Positions 26,774 to 34,836 of a stretch of 64,000 nucleotides of DNA are shown here, piece by piece. The DNA is taken from positions 17,927 through 81,926 of the forward strand of contig CAZLKN010000007.1 in assembly GCA_964560135.1 (NCBI GenBank). The letters are read 5' to 3'. Made by a program: the position numbers and the translations under genes. The notes under the pieces were generated by a model that was not told the origin of the DNA, made no database searches, and was given only the letters and a program-made list of their open reading frames with translations. Source of the DNA: CAZLKN01 sp964560135. GTDB taxonomy: Bacteria; Actinomycetota; JAICYB01. Position 1 is the stretch's first letter. Each line of letters opens with the position of its first letter.

Positions 26774-28026
26774 TGCCGGGCCACCTGGCCCAGGGTTACC
26801 GGGTCGGCGGGCGGTACCTGCTCGAGGCGGAGCTCGGCCAGGGGTCGGTCAGCACGGTCTGGAGAGCCTTCGACGACCGCCTGGAGCGGCGCGTCGCGGT
26901 CAGGCTCTACGACCCCGAACTCGACCGCTCACTCCTCGAGGACCGCACGGGGCTCGCCGCGTCCCTCACGCATCCGCGCGTCGTGCGCATCTTCGATTCC
27001 GGCGTCGAAGCCGGGCACTTCTACACCGTCAGCGAGCTCCTGCCTGGATCCCTCGCCTGGGCCCGGCTCCCCCTGGAACCCGACGAAGCGGCCAGGATCG
27101 CCGACCAGATCGCCGAAGCCCTCGAGCACGCTCATCAGCGCGGGATCGCGCACGGCGGACTGCATCCGGGCAACGTCCTGCTCTCCGAACAGGGCGTGAA
27201 GGTCTCGGACTTCTCTCTGGCCGGCCGCAGCCTCGACGGCCTTCCCGCCATGCCGCAGGATCTCCGAGATCTGGGTCGACTCCTCTACCTGGTCCTGACG
27301 GGTTCCGGATCCCGCCCCCTGCCGGACCGGCCGCGCGGGCTGGCCGCGATCGTGCACAAGCTTCGCGAGGGCGCCTATCCGGCGGCTGTCCACGTCCGCT
27401 CGGAGCTGCGCGCCCTCGGCCCCCGTGAGACCGACGAGTCCCGACCGCGCGTGGTGCCCATCCTCGCGGGCGTCGTCGTCGTGCTCCTCGCCGTCGTCGT
27501 GTTCGGCGCGACCCGTCTGGGAGACCGTCCGGGGAATCCTCCCGCTCCGTCCCCGGGCACGCGCATCATCGGAACTCCGCTGACGATCGCCACGGTGCAG
27601 GACTTCGATCCCCTGGGCGACGAACGCGAGAACCGGGCCACGGTGGAGACGATCTACGACGGTGATCCGCAGACCTTCTGGTCAACGGAGCGCTACCGCG
27701 CCTCCCCCGACTTCTCGGGCTTGAAGGAGGGCGTGGGGGTGATCTTCGATCTCGGCGAGCCGAGCGAGGTCGGAAAGGCCCAGATCCTGTTCGCCACCCC
27801 GGGGTGCTCCTACGAGATCCGGTACTCCACTTCACGGTCCCGCAGGGTGGAGGACTGGGAGACGGCGGCCTCGGCCGCCGACACCTCTGCCACCAGCGGC
27901 ATCGAGTTCCCCGCCGCGGAATCCAGATGGTGGCTGCTGTGGATCACCGGACTGACGGAGAGCGTCCCGGGGGCCAGGGGCGCCTTCGCCTGCGCCGTCG
28001 CCGAGGTCGACCTCTACGCACCGTGA
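26773..28026 (+). CDS. Membrane pseudokinase with extracellular discoidin-like domain
   Basis: 417 residues. Residues 9-215 have a Ser/Thr kinase-like fold with a Gly-rich loop (LGQGSVSTVWRA). The catalytic Lys position is Arg44 (VAVR) and the HRD Asp position is Gly (HGGLHPGN, 127-134), while DFG reads DFS. This predicts no phosphotransfer. One membrane span (about 226-247) leads to a ~165-residue extracellular domain with DGDPQTFWST and IFDLGEPSEVG, typical of F5/8C-like carbohydrate-binding modules. This is the domain set fused to MurJ in mycobacterial Rv3910, where the phosphorylated pseudokinase recruits FhaA. Here it is a separate gene three genes below murJ; a scaffold role is inferred. 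Confidence 0.85.
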   Translation: MPGHLAQGYRVGGRYLLEAELGQGSVSTVWRAFDDRLERRVAVRLYDPELDRSLLEDRTGLAASLTHPRVVRIFDSGVEAGHFYTVSELLPGSLAWARLPLEPDEAARIADQIAEALEHAHQRGIAHGGLHPGNVLLSEQGVKVSDFSLAGRSLDGLPAMPQDLRDLGRLLYLVLTGSGSRPLPDRPRGLAAIVHKLREGAYPAAVHVRSELRALGPRETDESRPRVVPILAGVVVVLLAVVVFGATRLGDRPGNPPAPSPGTRIIGTPLTIATVQDFDPLGDERENRATVETIYDGDPQTFWSTERYRASPDFSGLKEGVGVIFDLGEPSEVGKAQILFATPGCSYEIRYSTSRSRRVEDWETAASAADTSATSGIEFPAAESRWWLLWITGLTESVPGARGAFACAVAEVDLYAP

Positions 28027-28107
28027 CCGAACGCGCGCGGGCGGCCCGGCGGCGCATAGTCTCAGGTTGGGAATACGAGACCACGGCCATGCGTTCGGAG
28101 GAATGTG

Positions 28108-29079
28108 ATGAACGACGAGCAGACCACGCCCACAGCCGGCTCGGGTGATCGCCCCGTCCGCAAGGTGATCATCATCGGTTCCGGCCCGGCCGGGTTCACC
28201 GCGGCCCTGTACGCCGCGCGCGCCGACCTCGAACCCCTCATGTTCGAGGGGGCCGAGTGGGGCGGACAGCTCATGATCACCACCGATGTCGAGAACTACC
28301 CCGGGTTCCCCGACGGCATCCAGGGCCCGGACATGATGGAACTGTTCCGCAAGCAGGCGCAGCGGTTCGGCGCCGAGATCGTCACCGCTCACGTGACCCG
28401 GGTCGACCTGTCCACGCGGCCCTTCAAGGTCTTCGTCGGCGACGACCTCCACCTGGCCAGCTCGGTCATCGTCAGCACGGGTGCGGTCGCACGAACGCTC
28501 GGGATCCCCGGGGAACGGGAGTACACGGGACACGGACTCTCCTACTGCGCCACCTGTGACGGCTTCTTCTTCCGCGACAAGGACATCGCCGTGATCGGCG
28601 GTGGCGACACCGCGATGGAGGAGGCCATGTTCCTGACACGCTTCGGACGCAAGGTCACCGTCATCCACCGCCGGGACGAGCTGCGTGCCTCGAAGATCAT
28701 GCAGGAGCGGGCCTTCGCCAACGACAAGGTCTCCTTCGTCTGGGACACGACCGCGACCTCGGTCGTCGGCGAGGAGGGCCGGCTCACCGGCCTGCAGCTG
28801 AAGAACACGAAGACGGGCGAGGAGTCGTTCATGGCCGCCGACGGCGTGTTCATCGCCATCGGCCACGATCCCGCCACGAAGATCTTCGAGGGCCAGCTCG
28901 ACATGGACGACGAAGGCTACATCCGGGTGCAGTCGCAGGCGTCTCGAACCTCGGTGGAGGGTGTGTTCGCCGGCGGCGACTGCGTGGATCACGTCTACCG
29001 GCAGGCCGTCACGGCCGCCGGCATGGGCTGCATGGCGGCAATCGACGCCGAGCGCTGGCTCGAATCCCAGGACCAGTAG
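28108..29079 (+). CDS. trxB: Thioredoxin reductase
   Basis: 323 residues. I choose the ATG at 28108 rather than the GTG one codon earlier because GGAGGAA then has proper spacing. FAD motif GSGPAGFTAALYAARA, redox pair Cys147/Cys150 in YCATCDG, NADPH motif GGGDTAMEEA and C-terminal FAGGDC. It transfers electrons from NADPH to thioredoxin in the cytoplasm; the partner trxA lies at 30341. Confidence 0.97.
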   Translation: MNDEQTTPTAGSGDRPVRKVIIIGSGPAGFTAALYAARADLEPLMFEGAEWGGQLMITTDVENYPGFPDGIQGPDMMELFRKQAQRFGAEIVTAHVTRVDLSTRPFKVFVGDDLHLASSVIVSTGAVARTLGIPGEREYTGHGLSYCATCDGFFFRDKDIAVIGGGDTAMEEAMFLTRFGRKVTVIHRRDELRASKIMQERAFANDKVSFVWDTTATSVVGEEGRLTGLQLKNTKTGEESFMAADGVFIAIGHDPATKIFEGQLDMDDEGYIRVQSQASRTSVEGVFAGGDCVDHVYRQAVTAAGMGCMAAIDAERWLESQDQ

Positions 29080-29135
29080 CCGCCGGGAAGCGCCCGATTC
29101 GTCCGCTCCGGGACCGTCCGGGTACAGTCGGCGGC

Positions 29136-30272
29136 ATGAAGATCGAGAGCATCGAGGCATGGGTGTGTCACTTCCCCCTGCCGAGGCCCTTCAGCCCGTC
29201 ATGGGTCCCGGGCGCGCCGTCGGAGGCGAACTCCTGCGTGGTCTACCGGGTACGCACCGACGACGGCCTCGAAGGGGTCGCCGGAGGCATCGCGGTGTTC
29301 GAGGAGGCCAAGGGCTACCTCCCGCTGCTCCAGGTGTATCTCACGGGGCGTGAGGTCACGAGCGTCGAAGACATCCTCAAGACCCTGCGGTCGGCCCACC
29401 AGATCCTGGGCTACCGGGGATGGCACATCGAGATGGCGCTGTGGGACATCATCGGGAAGGCCGCCGGACTGCCGGTGTACAAGTTGCTCGGCGGAGCCCG
29501 CGACCGGCTCACCGCCTACGCGTCCACCGGCGAGCTGAAGACACCCGAGCGCCACGTCGAAACCTGCCAGCAGCTCAAGGAGCTCGGTTTCTCCGCCATC
29601 AAGCTGCGCGTCCGCCACCCGACCATCGCCGAGGACGTTGCCGTGGTGGAGGCGGTGCGGGAGGAGTTCGGGGACCTCACGATCATGGTGGACGCCAACC
29701 AGGGTTGGCGCGTCCACGGTCTCGGTCCGTACCCCGAGTGGGATTTCAAGCGCGCCGTGAACTTCGCCCGCGAATGCGAGGATCTCGATGTTCACTGGCT
29801 CGAAGAGCCGCTCTACCAGCACGACTACGAGGGGTACGCCGCGCTGCGGGCCCAGACCGACGTGCGGATCGCAGGCGGCGAGATGCTGTGCGAGCTGCAC
29901 CCCTTCCGCGAGCATCTGCAGCGCGGCGGCCTCGACCTCGTGCAGCCCGACGCCGCCCTGTCCGGCGGGATCTGGATGTCCCGGAAGATCTCCGTGCTGG
30001 CGGAGGCCTTCGGAGCCGAGTATGCACCGCACACGTGGACCAACGGCATCGGCCTGGCCGCCAACCTTCACTGCATGGGCGCGGCGCCCAACGCCTCCTA
30101 TTGCGAATTCCCGTTCGAGCCCGGGTCCTGGATCCCGGAGGTTCGCGACGCGATGCTCACCGCCCCCCTCGAAGTGGACGAGGACGGGACCATCGGTGTT
30201 CCACAGAGGCCGGGACTGGGTATCGACATCGATTGGGGGCGCGTGGAGGCGAACGGTACGCCGATCCACTGA
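29136..30272 (+). CDS. Enolase-superfamily enzyme (mandelate racemase/muconate lactonising type)
   Basis: 378 residues. N-terminal capping domain, then a (beta/alpha)7 barrel with metal ligands Asp186 (VDANQGW), Glu223 (WLEEPL) and Glu249 (AGGEM). Lys156 and Arg158 (IKLRVR) sit at the KxK/KxR position and an Asp272/His299 pair (QPDAAL, PHTWTNG) forms the acid-base dyad of the mandelate-racemase subgroup. It should abstract a proton alpha to a carboxylate, for example as a sugar-acid dehydratase or epimerase; the substrate is not readable. It separates trxB from trxA, where most actinobacteria have nothing. Confidence 0.88.
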   Translation: MKIESIEAWVCHFPLPRPFSPSWVPGAPSEANSCVVYRVRTDDGLEGVAGGIAVFEEAKGYLPLLQVYLTGREVTSVEDILKTLRSAHQILGYRGWHIEMALWDIIGKAAGLPVYKLLGGARDRLTAYASTGELKTPERHVETCQQLKELGFSAIKLRVRHPTIAEDVAVVEAVREEFGDLTIMVDANQGWRVHGLGPYPEWDFKRAVNFARECEDLDVHWLEEPLYQHDYEGYAALRAQTDVRIAGGEMLCELHPFREHLQRGGLDLVQPDAALSGGIWMSRKISVLAEAFGAEYAPHTWTNGIGLAANLHCMGAAPNASYCEFPFEPGSWIPEVRDAMLTAPLEVDEDGTIGVPQRPGLGIDIDWGRVEANGTPIH

Positions 30273-30340
30273 ACGCACGAGGAGAGGACGGTCCCGGCTA
30301 GAATCGAGGGACACGACGACCACGTCCGGAGGATACGACC

Positions 30341-30664
30341 ATGGCCGAAATCACCGAACTGACCACCGGCACCTTCGAGGACTCGATCAGCGGCGACACA
30401 CCCGTGCTCGTCGATTTCTGGGCCGAGTGGTGCGCGCCCTGCCGGGCCGTCGCACCGATCCTCGAAGAGATCGCCACCGAGGAATCGGATCGTCTGCGGA
30501 TCGCGAAGCTGAATGTCGACGAACATCCCGACATCCCGCAACGCTTCGGGATCATGAGCATCCCGACCTTGATGCTGTTCGCGAAGGGTGAGGAGAAAGC
30601 CCGCATGGTGGGGGCCCGGGCGAAGGAACAACTCCTCAAGGAGCTCGAGCCCCACCTCGGCTGA
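30341..30664 (+). CDS. trxA: Thioredoxin
   Basis: 107 residues, full length. Active site WCAPC with Cys31 and Cys34, preceded by VLVDFWAEW and followed by the cis-Pro segment SIPTLMLF. CCGGAGG precedes the ATG. General cytoplasmic disulfide reductant, recycled by TrxB at 28108. Confidence 0.97.
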   Translation: MAEITELTTGTFEDSISGDTPVLVDFWAEWCAPCRAVAPILEEIATEESDRLRIAKLNVDEHPDIPQRFGIMSIPTLMLFAKGEEKARMVGARAKEQLLKELEPHLG

Positions 30665-30674
30665 GACGCCTCAC

Positions 30675-31736
30675 GTGGCCGAAAACCTGCTTCCCCGCCT
30701 CCAGCTCGGTGATTCGGGCGGCGCCGTTCTGGACGTCCAGGCCAAGCTCTCCGCCCTCGGCTACGGCGTGGCGCCCGAAGAGCGCGGGACCTTCGGCCCC
30801 CAGACCGAGTCGGCCGTGAAGGCCTTTCAGGTGCGCCGGGGGCTCAATCCGGACGGCAGCGTCGAACAGTACACATGGCGCGAGCTCGTGGAGGCCGGTT
30901 GGACGCTGGGCGGCCGCATGCTGTACCTGCGGCGCCCCCCGATGCGCGGAGACGACGTCCGCGATCTCCAGTCGCGGTTGAACGCCCTCGGCTTCGACGC
31001 GGGCAAGGACGACGGGATCTTCGGTCGCGCCACCCTCGAGGCGGTGATCGACTTCCAGCGCAACGCCGGCCTGCCCGCCGACGGCATCGTGGGTCGCGCG
31101 ACCGTGGACGAGCTCAACCGGTTGCGGCGCCGCATCGGGGCCGGGTCCAAGGCTCAGCTGCGCGAGCGGATCGCCCGCGAGCTGGCCGAAGGGCTCGCCG
31201 GGAAAACGGTCTTCCTCGACCCGGGACACGGGGGCCCGGACACGGGGATGCTCACCTCTCCCGGGATCCCCGAGTCCTACGTCGTCTACCGGGTTGCCGA
31301 GGCCGCGGCCGAGCACCTGCGTCAGCTCGGAGCGAATCCCGTACTGTCCCGCGCTATCCAGCAGGGACCCGACATCGAACGGCGCTGCGAGACCGCCAAC
31401 GGCGCCTCCTGCGACCTGGCCGTGTCGTTCCACCTCGCCTGCCGGCCCGAACCCGGCCCCACCGTCGTGTTCTGGTCGGTGGAGCGGACGCATTCGCGCA
31501 TGGGCCGTGAACTCGCGGAGGCGGTCGGCGAGTCGCTGCGTCCACGGATCGGGCGCGGCGCTCAGATCCTCGGGCGCAACCTGCCGTTCCTCCGCCAGAC
31601 GGCGATGCCGGCGGTGGTCGTCGATCTCGCTTGTCCGGGCTCAGAGCCGATCCTGGCCGAGGAGCCCTATCTGACCAGTCTCGGGGAAGCCGTGGCGGCC
31701 GGGATCCGGGGCTACTTCGATACGGCCGAATCCTGA
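30675..31736 (+). CDS. CwlM-like N-acetylmuramoyl-L-alanine amidase-fold protein
   Basis: 353 residues from a GTG at 30675, 10 bp after trxA. No signal peptide, so it should stay in the cytoplasm. Two peptidoglycan-binding type 1 domains (about 8-75 and 85-155; LDVQAKLSALGYG, VRDLQSRLNALGF) precede an Amidase_3 domain with zinc ligands His185 (DPGHGG), probably Glu200, and His253 (SFHLA). The position of the catalytic Glu is Asp317 (VVVDLAC). Orthologous position to mycobacterial CwlM, a phosphorylated activator of MurA rather than a secreted hydrolase. A regulatory role is therefore likelier than wall cleavage. Confidence 0.88.
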   Translation: MAENLLPRLQLGDSGGAVLDVQAKLSALGYGVAPEERGTFGPQTESAVKAFQVRRGLNPDGSVEQYTWRELVEAGWTLGGRMLYLRRPPMRGDDVRDLQSRLNALGFDAGKDDGIFGRATLEAVIDFQRNAGLPADGIVGRATVDELNRLRRRIGAGSKAQLRERIARELAEGLAGKTVFLDPGHGGPDTGMLTSPGIPESYVVYRVAEAAAEHLRQLGANPVLSRAIQQGPDIERRCETANGASCDLAVSFHLACRPEPGPTVVFWSVERTHSRMGRELAEAVGESLRPRIGRGAQILGRNLPFLRQTAMPAVVVDLACPGSEPILAEEPYLTSLGEAVAAGIRGYFDTAES

Positions 31737-31785
31737 TCCGACCACCTCTCTCGCCGCCGGGCCGTCTTTGCCGCACAATAGTGGG

Positions 31786-33021
31786 ATGCCGCACGTGACC
31801 GATCCCTTCAGGGACCGTTACGCGCTCCGTGCCGCGGGGATGTCGGGCTCGGAGATCCGCGCCCTGTTCGCGGTCCTCGACTTTCCCGAGATCATCTCGC
31901 TGGCCGGAGGCAATACCTACACGGAGGCGATCGCCGGCCGCGTGGCCGACTGCGTACAGTCCGTGATGGCCCGGGCCAGCGACGAGGCGCTCCGCTACGG
32001 TCCCGCCGGCGGGCTCGCCGTCCTCCGTCGCCGTCTGGCCGAGCTCATGGCCTCCCAGGGCATCGAGGCCGACCCCCACCACGTCCTGATCACCGACGGC
32101 GCCCAGCAGGCGCTCGAGCTGTTGGGCAAGATCTTCCTGGATCCAGGCGACATCGTCCTGACGGAGGCACCCACCTACGTCGGTGCGCTCGGAGCCTTCT
32201 CCTCGTACCAGGCGGACATGCGCTCGGTGGAGATGGACGACGACGGCCTGGTCCCCGAGGCCCTCGAGGAGACCCTCCGACGCCTCGACTCCGAGGGGCG
32301 CCGGGCCAAGTTCCTGTACCTGGTCCCCACCTTCCAAAACCCCAGCGGGGTGACCCTTCTCGGCTCGCGGCGGGAGCGGATCCTCGAGATCTGCCGTGCC
32401 GCCGACCTGCTGGTGATCGAGGACGACCCCTACACCCAGGTCCGCTTCGAGGGTGAGCATGTCCCACCGATGCGCGCGATGTCGTCGGAGGGCGTGATCT
32501 ACCTGGGCACCCTTTCGAAGGTCTTCTCGCCCGGAATGCGCGTCGGCTGGGTACTGGCCCCCGAGCCTGTGCGAGAGCGGCTGGTCCTGGCCAAGGAGGC
32601 CGCCGACCTCTGCACCTCGCCGTTCACCCAGCTCGTCGCCGAGGAGTACCTCGGATCCAGCCATCTCGAGGAGGACCTGCAGCTCATCCGCAAGGTCTAT
32701 CGCGAGCGTCGCGACGCGATGACCGACGCGATCGCCACCCACTTCCCGGACGCGGCCCGCTACCGTCTGCCCGAGGGTGGCCTCTTCCTGTGGGTGACCC
32801 TGCCCGCCCCCCTGGACACCAAGGCCATGCTCGCCCGGGCCCTCGAGGAAGGGGCGGCCTATGTCCCGGGCACGGCCTTCTATCCCCGCAAGCGCGACGG
32901 ACGCCGCTCCATGCGCCTCAACTTCTCCTATCCCTCCCTCGCGGACATCGAGGAAGGGATCCGCCGCCTCGGCGCCGTCGTCACCGACGAGCTCGAGCTG
33001 GCCCGCACCCTGGAGCTGTAG
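31786..33021 (+). CDS. PLP-dependent class I/II aminotransferase
   Basis: 411 residues from the ATG at 31786; an upstream TTG at 31768 is less likely. Fold-type I aminotransferase of the 2-aminoadipate/MocR-catalytic subgroup: ISLAGGNT, ALRYGPAGGLAVLR, ITDGAQQAL, PTFQNPSGV, IEDDPY and the PLP-lysine block GTLSKVFSPGMRVGW. The amino acid substrate is unknown. Its stop abuts the ddl ATG, so it is probably co-translated with ddl. Confidence 0.92.
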   Translation: MPHVTDPFRDRYALRAAGMSGSEIRALFAVLDFPEIISLAGGNTYTEAIAGRVADCVQSVMARASDEALRYGPAGGLAVLRRRLAELMASQGIEADPHHVLITDGAQQALELLGKIFLDPGDIVLTEAPTYVGALGAFSSYQADMRSVEMDDDGLVPEALEETLRRLDSEGRRAKFLYLVPTFQNPSGVTLLGSRRERILEICRAADLLVIEDDPYTQVRFEGEHVPPMRAMSSEGVIYLGTLSKVFSPGMRVGWVLAPEPVRERLVLAKEAADLCTSPFTQLVAEEYLGSSHLEEDLQLIRKVYRERRDAMTDAIATHFPDAARYRLPEGGLFLWVTLPAPLDTKAMLARALEEGAAYVPGTAFYPRKRDGRRSMRLNFSYPSLADIEEGIRRLGAVVTDELELARTLEL

Positions 33022-33963
33022 ATGGCCGCGGTGGCCGTGGTCCGCGGCGGGCGTTCGCTGGAGCGTGAGATCTCGCTTCGTTCGGGGCATCACGTCGCAG
33101 CCGCGCTCCGCAGCCTCGGGCACGACGTCGAAGAGCTCGATGTCGACGAACGGTTGGGCCATGCGCTGGAGCGTTGCGATGCCGCCTTCGTCGCCCTGCA
33201 CGGCCGCGACGGCGAGGACGGGACGATCCAGGCGATCCTGCACGCGCTCGGCGTGCCCTACACAGGGTCCGGGCCCCTGGCCTGTCACCTGTGTTTCGAC
33301 AAGGCGTTCGCCAAAGGGCTCCTGCGCAGGGCGGGTATCCCGACCCCCGACTCCTTCGTGATCTCTGCCGAGGCCGTGCGCCGCATGGGCGCGGGGGTGG
33401 CCGTCCGGGTGGCCGCCGACCGGATCGGCTATCCGATCGTCGTGAAACCCGCCGCCCAGGGCAGTGCCCTGGGGCTGGTGGTGGTGGACGAGGCCGAGGA
33501 GCTCTCTTCGGCCGTGATGACCGCCTTCAACCACGGTGACCGCGTGCTGCTCGAGCGTTTCGTCGACGGCTGCGAGCTCGCGGTCAGCGTCCTGGGGCAG
33601 CCCCTGGAGGCTCTTCCCCCCGTCGAGATCCGCACCACCCATCGCGTCTTCGATTTCCAGGCCCGCGTCAGTCCCGGCGCAGCGGACTACCTGTGCCCCG
33701 CGGACCTTCCCCCCGACCAGATCCGTGCCGCCGAGGAGGTCGCGGTGAAGGCCTGCGAGCCGTTCGGTATCCGCGACTTCGCCCGGGTGGATCTGATCGT
33801 CACCCCCGATGGGCCGCAGATCCTCGAGATCAATCCCTGTCCGGGGCTGACCGAAAGCAGCCTTTTGCCACTCTCCGTGGTCGAATCGGGCCGGACGTTC
33901 GACGATTTCGTGGGCACGGTGATCGAAGCCGCTTTCGCTCGCGGCGCCGGCAAGCCCGCCTGA
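33022..33963 (+). CDS. ddl: D-alanine--D-alanine ligase
   Basis: Joins two D-Ala with ATP for the peptidoglycan stem peptide (EC 6.3.2.4). 313 residues with ATP-grasp features: EREISLRSG, VALHGRDGEDG, the GSGPLACHLCFDK block, IVVKPAAQGSALGL, and metal-binding LEINPCPGLTESSLLP. The usual INTxPGMT reads INPCPGLT, a conservative variant. It is convergent with parB, 12 bp apart. Confidence 0.95.
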   Translation: MAAVAVVRGGRSLEREISLRSGHHVAAALRSLGHDVEELDVDERLGHALERCDAAFVALHGRDGEDGTIQAILHALGVPYTGSGPLACHLCFDKAFAKGLLRRAGIPTPDSFVISAEAVRRMGAGVAVRVAADRIGYPIVVKPAAQGSALGLVVVDEAEELSSAVMTAFNHGDRVLLERFVDGCELAVSVLGQPLEALPPVEIRTTHRVFDFQARVSPGAADYLCPADLPPDQIRAAEEVAVKACEPFGIRDFARVDLIVTPDGPQILEINPCPGLTESSLLPLSVVESGRTFDDFVGTVIEAAFARGAGKPA

Positions 33964-33975
33964 CCCACCCTGCGC

Positions 33976-34836
33976 TCAGTATCCGAGCAATAGCTCGACG
34001 ATCCGGTGCAGATCGTCCCGCGACCCGAAGGTCACTACGATTTTCCCCTTCCCACGTCCCGCTTCCACCCGGACCTCCGTTCCAAGATGGTCGGCGAGGG
34101 ACTCCTCGAGATCCGGGAAACGGGAAGCCCGCGTGCGGGACTCGGTTGCCGGCCGAACCGCGGGACGCTCGGTCTCCCCGCCCCTGGCGATCGCCTCGAG
34201 CTGTCGCACCGTCAAGCGCTCCTCCACCGCCCGATTCGCGAGGGCGACCTGCTTCGTCGTGTCCTTGACCTGCAGGATCGCACGGCAATGACCGGCCGCG
34301 AGCCGGCCCTGGGCCACGAGCTGCTTGACCTCCTCAGGCAGATCCAGCAGGCGCAGGGTGTTCGTCACGTGGACCCGGCTCTTGCCCACGCGGTGCGCAA
34401 CCTCCTCCTGGGTGAGCTCGAACAGCTCCACCAGGTTCCGGTAGGCCTGGGCCTCCTCCAGGGCGTGCAGGTCGGCGCGCTGCAGGTTCTCGACAAGCGC
34501 CTGCTCCAGGGCCTCCCGATCGTCGGCCTCCCGCACGATGGCCGGCACCTGTCGCGCTCCGGCGAGCTTGGAGGCTCGCAGCCGACGCTCGCCCACGAGC
34601 AGCTCGTACCCGCCCTGCTTCCTCGTGCGCACGACCACGGGCTGCAGGACGCCCAGCTCACGGATTGACGAAGCCAGCTCCTCGAGCTCCTCCTGCGGGA
34701 AGTCCGTCCGCGGCTGCCGCGGGTTCGGATGGATCTCGTCAACGGACAACTCGATGATCCGTGCGCCCTCCGCCTCGCTCTCACCCGCCGGGAGCAGAGC
34801 CCCCAGACCCTTGCCCAGACCCGCCTTCCTCGTCAT
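33976..34836 (-). CDS. parB: Chromosome-partitioning protein ParB
   Basis: 286 residues. N-terminal KAGLGKGLGALLP (ParA-contact peptide), PNPRQPR, the CTP-binding GERRLRASKLAG (82-93), ENLQRADLHALEEA and a helix-turn-helix (TQEEVAHRVGKSRVHVTNTLRLL) that reads parS. The C-terminal dimer domain ends the chain. Its ATG overlaps the parA stop (ATGA). ParB clamps spread from parS and, with ParA, segregate the origin. Confidence 0.97.
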   Translation of the reverse strand: MTRKAGLGKGLGALLPAGESEAEGARIIELSVDEIHPNPRQPRTDFPQEELEELASSIRELGVLQPVVVRTRKQGGYELLVGERRLRASKLAGARQVPAIVREADDREALEQALVENLQRADLHALEEAQAYRNLVELFELTQEEVAHRVGKSRVHVTNTLRLLDLPEEVKQLVAQGRLAAGHCRAILQVKDTTKQVALANRAVEERLTVRQLEAIARGGETERPAVRPATESRTRASRFPDLEESLADHLGTEVRVEAGRGKGKIVVTFGSRDDLHRIVELLLGY

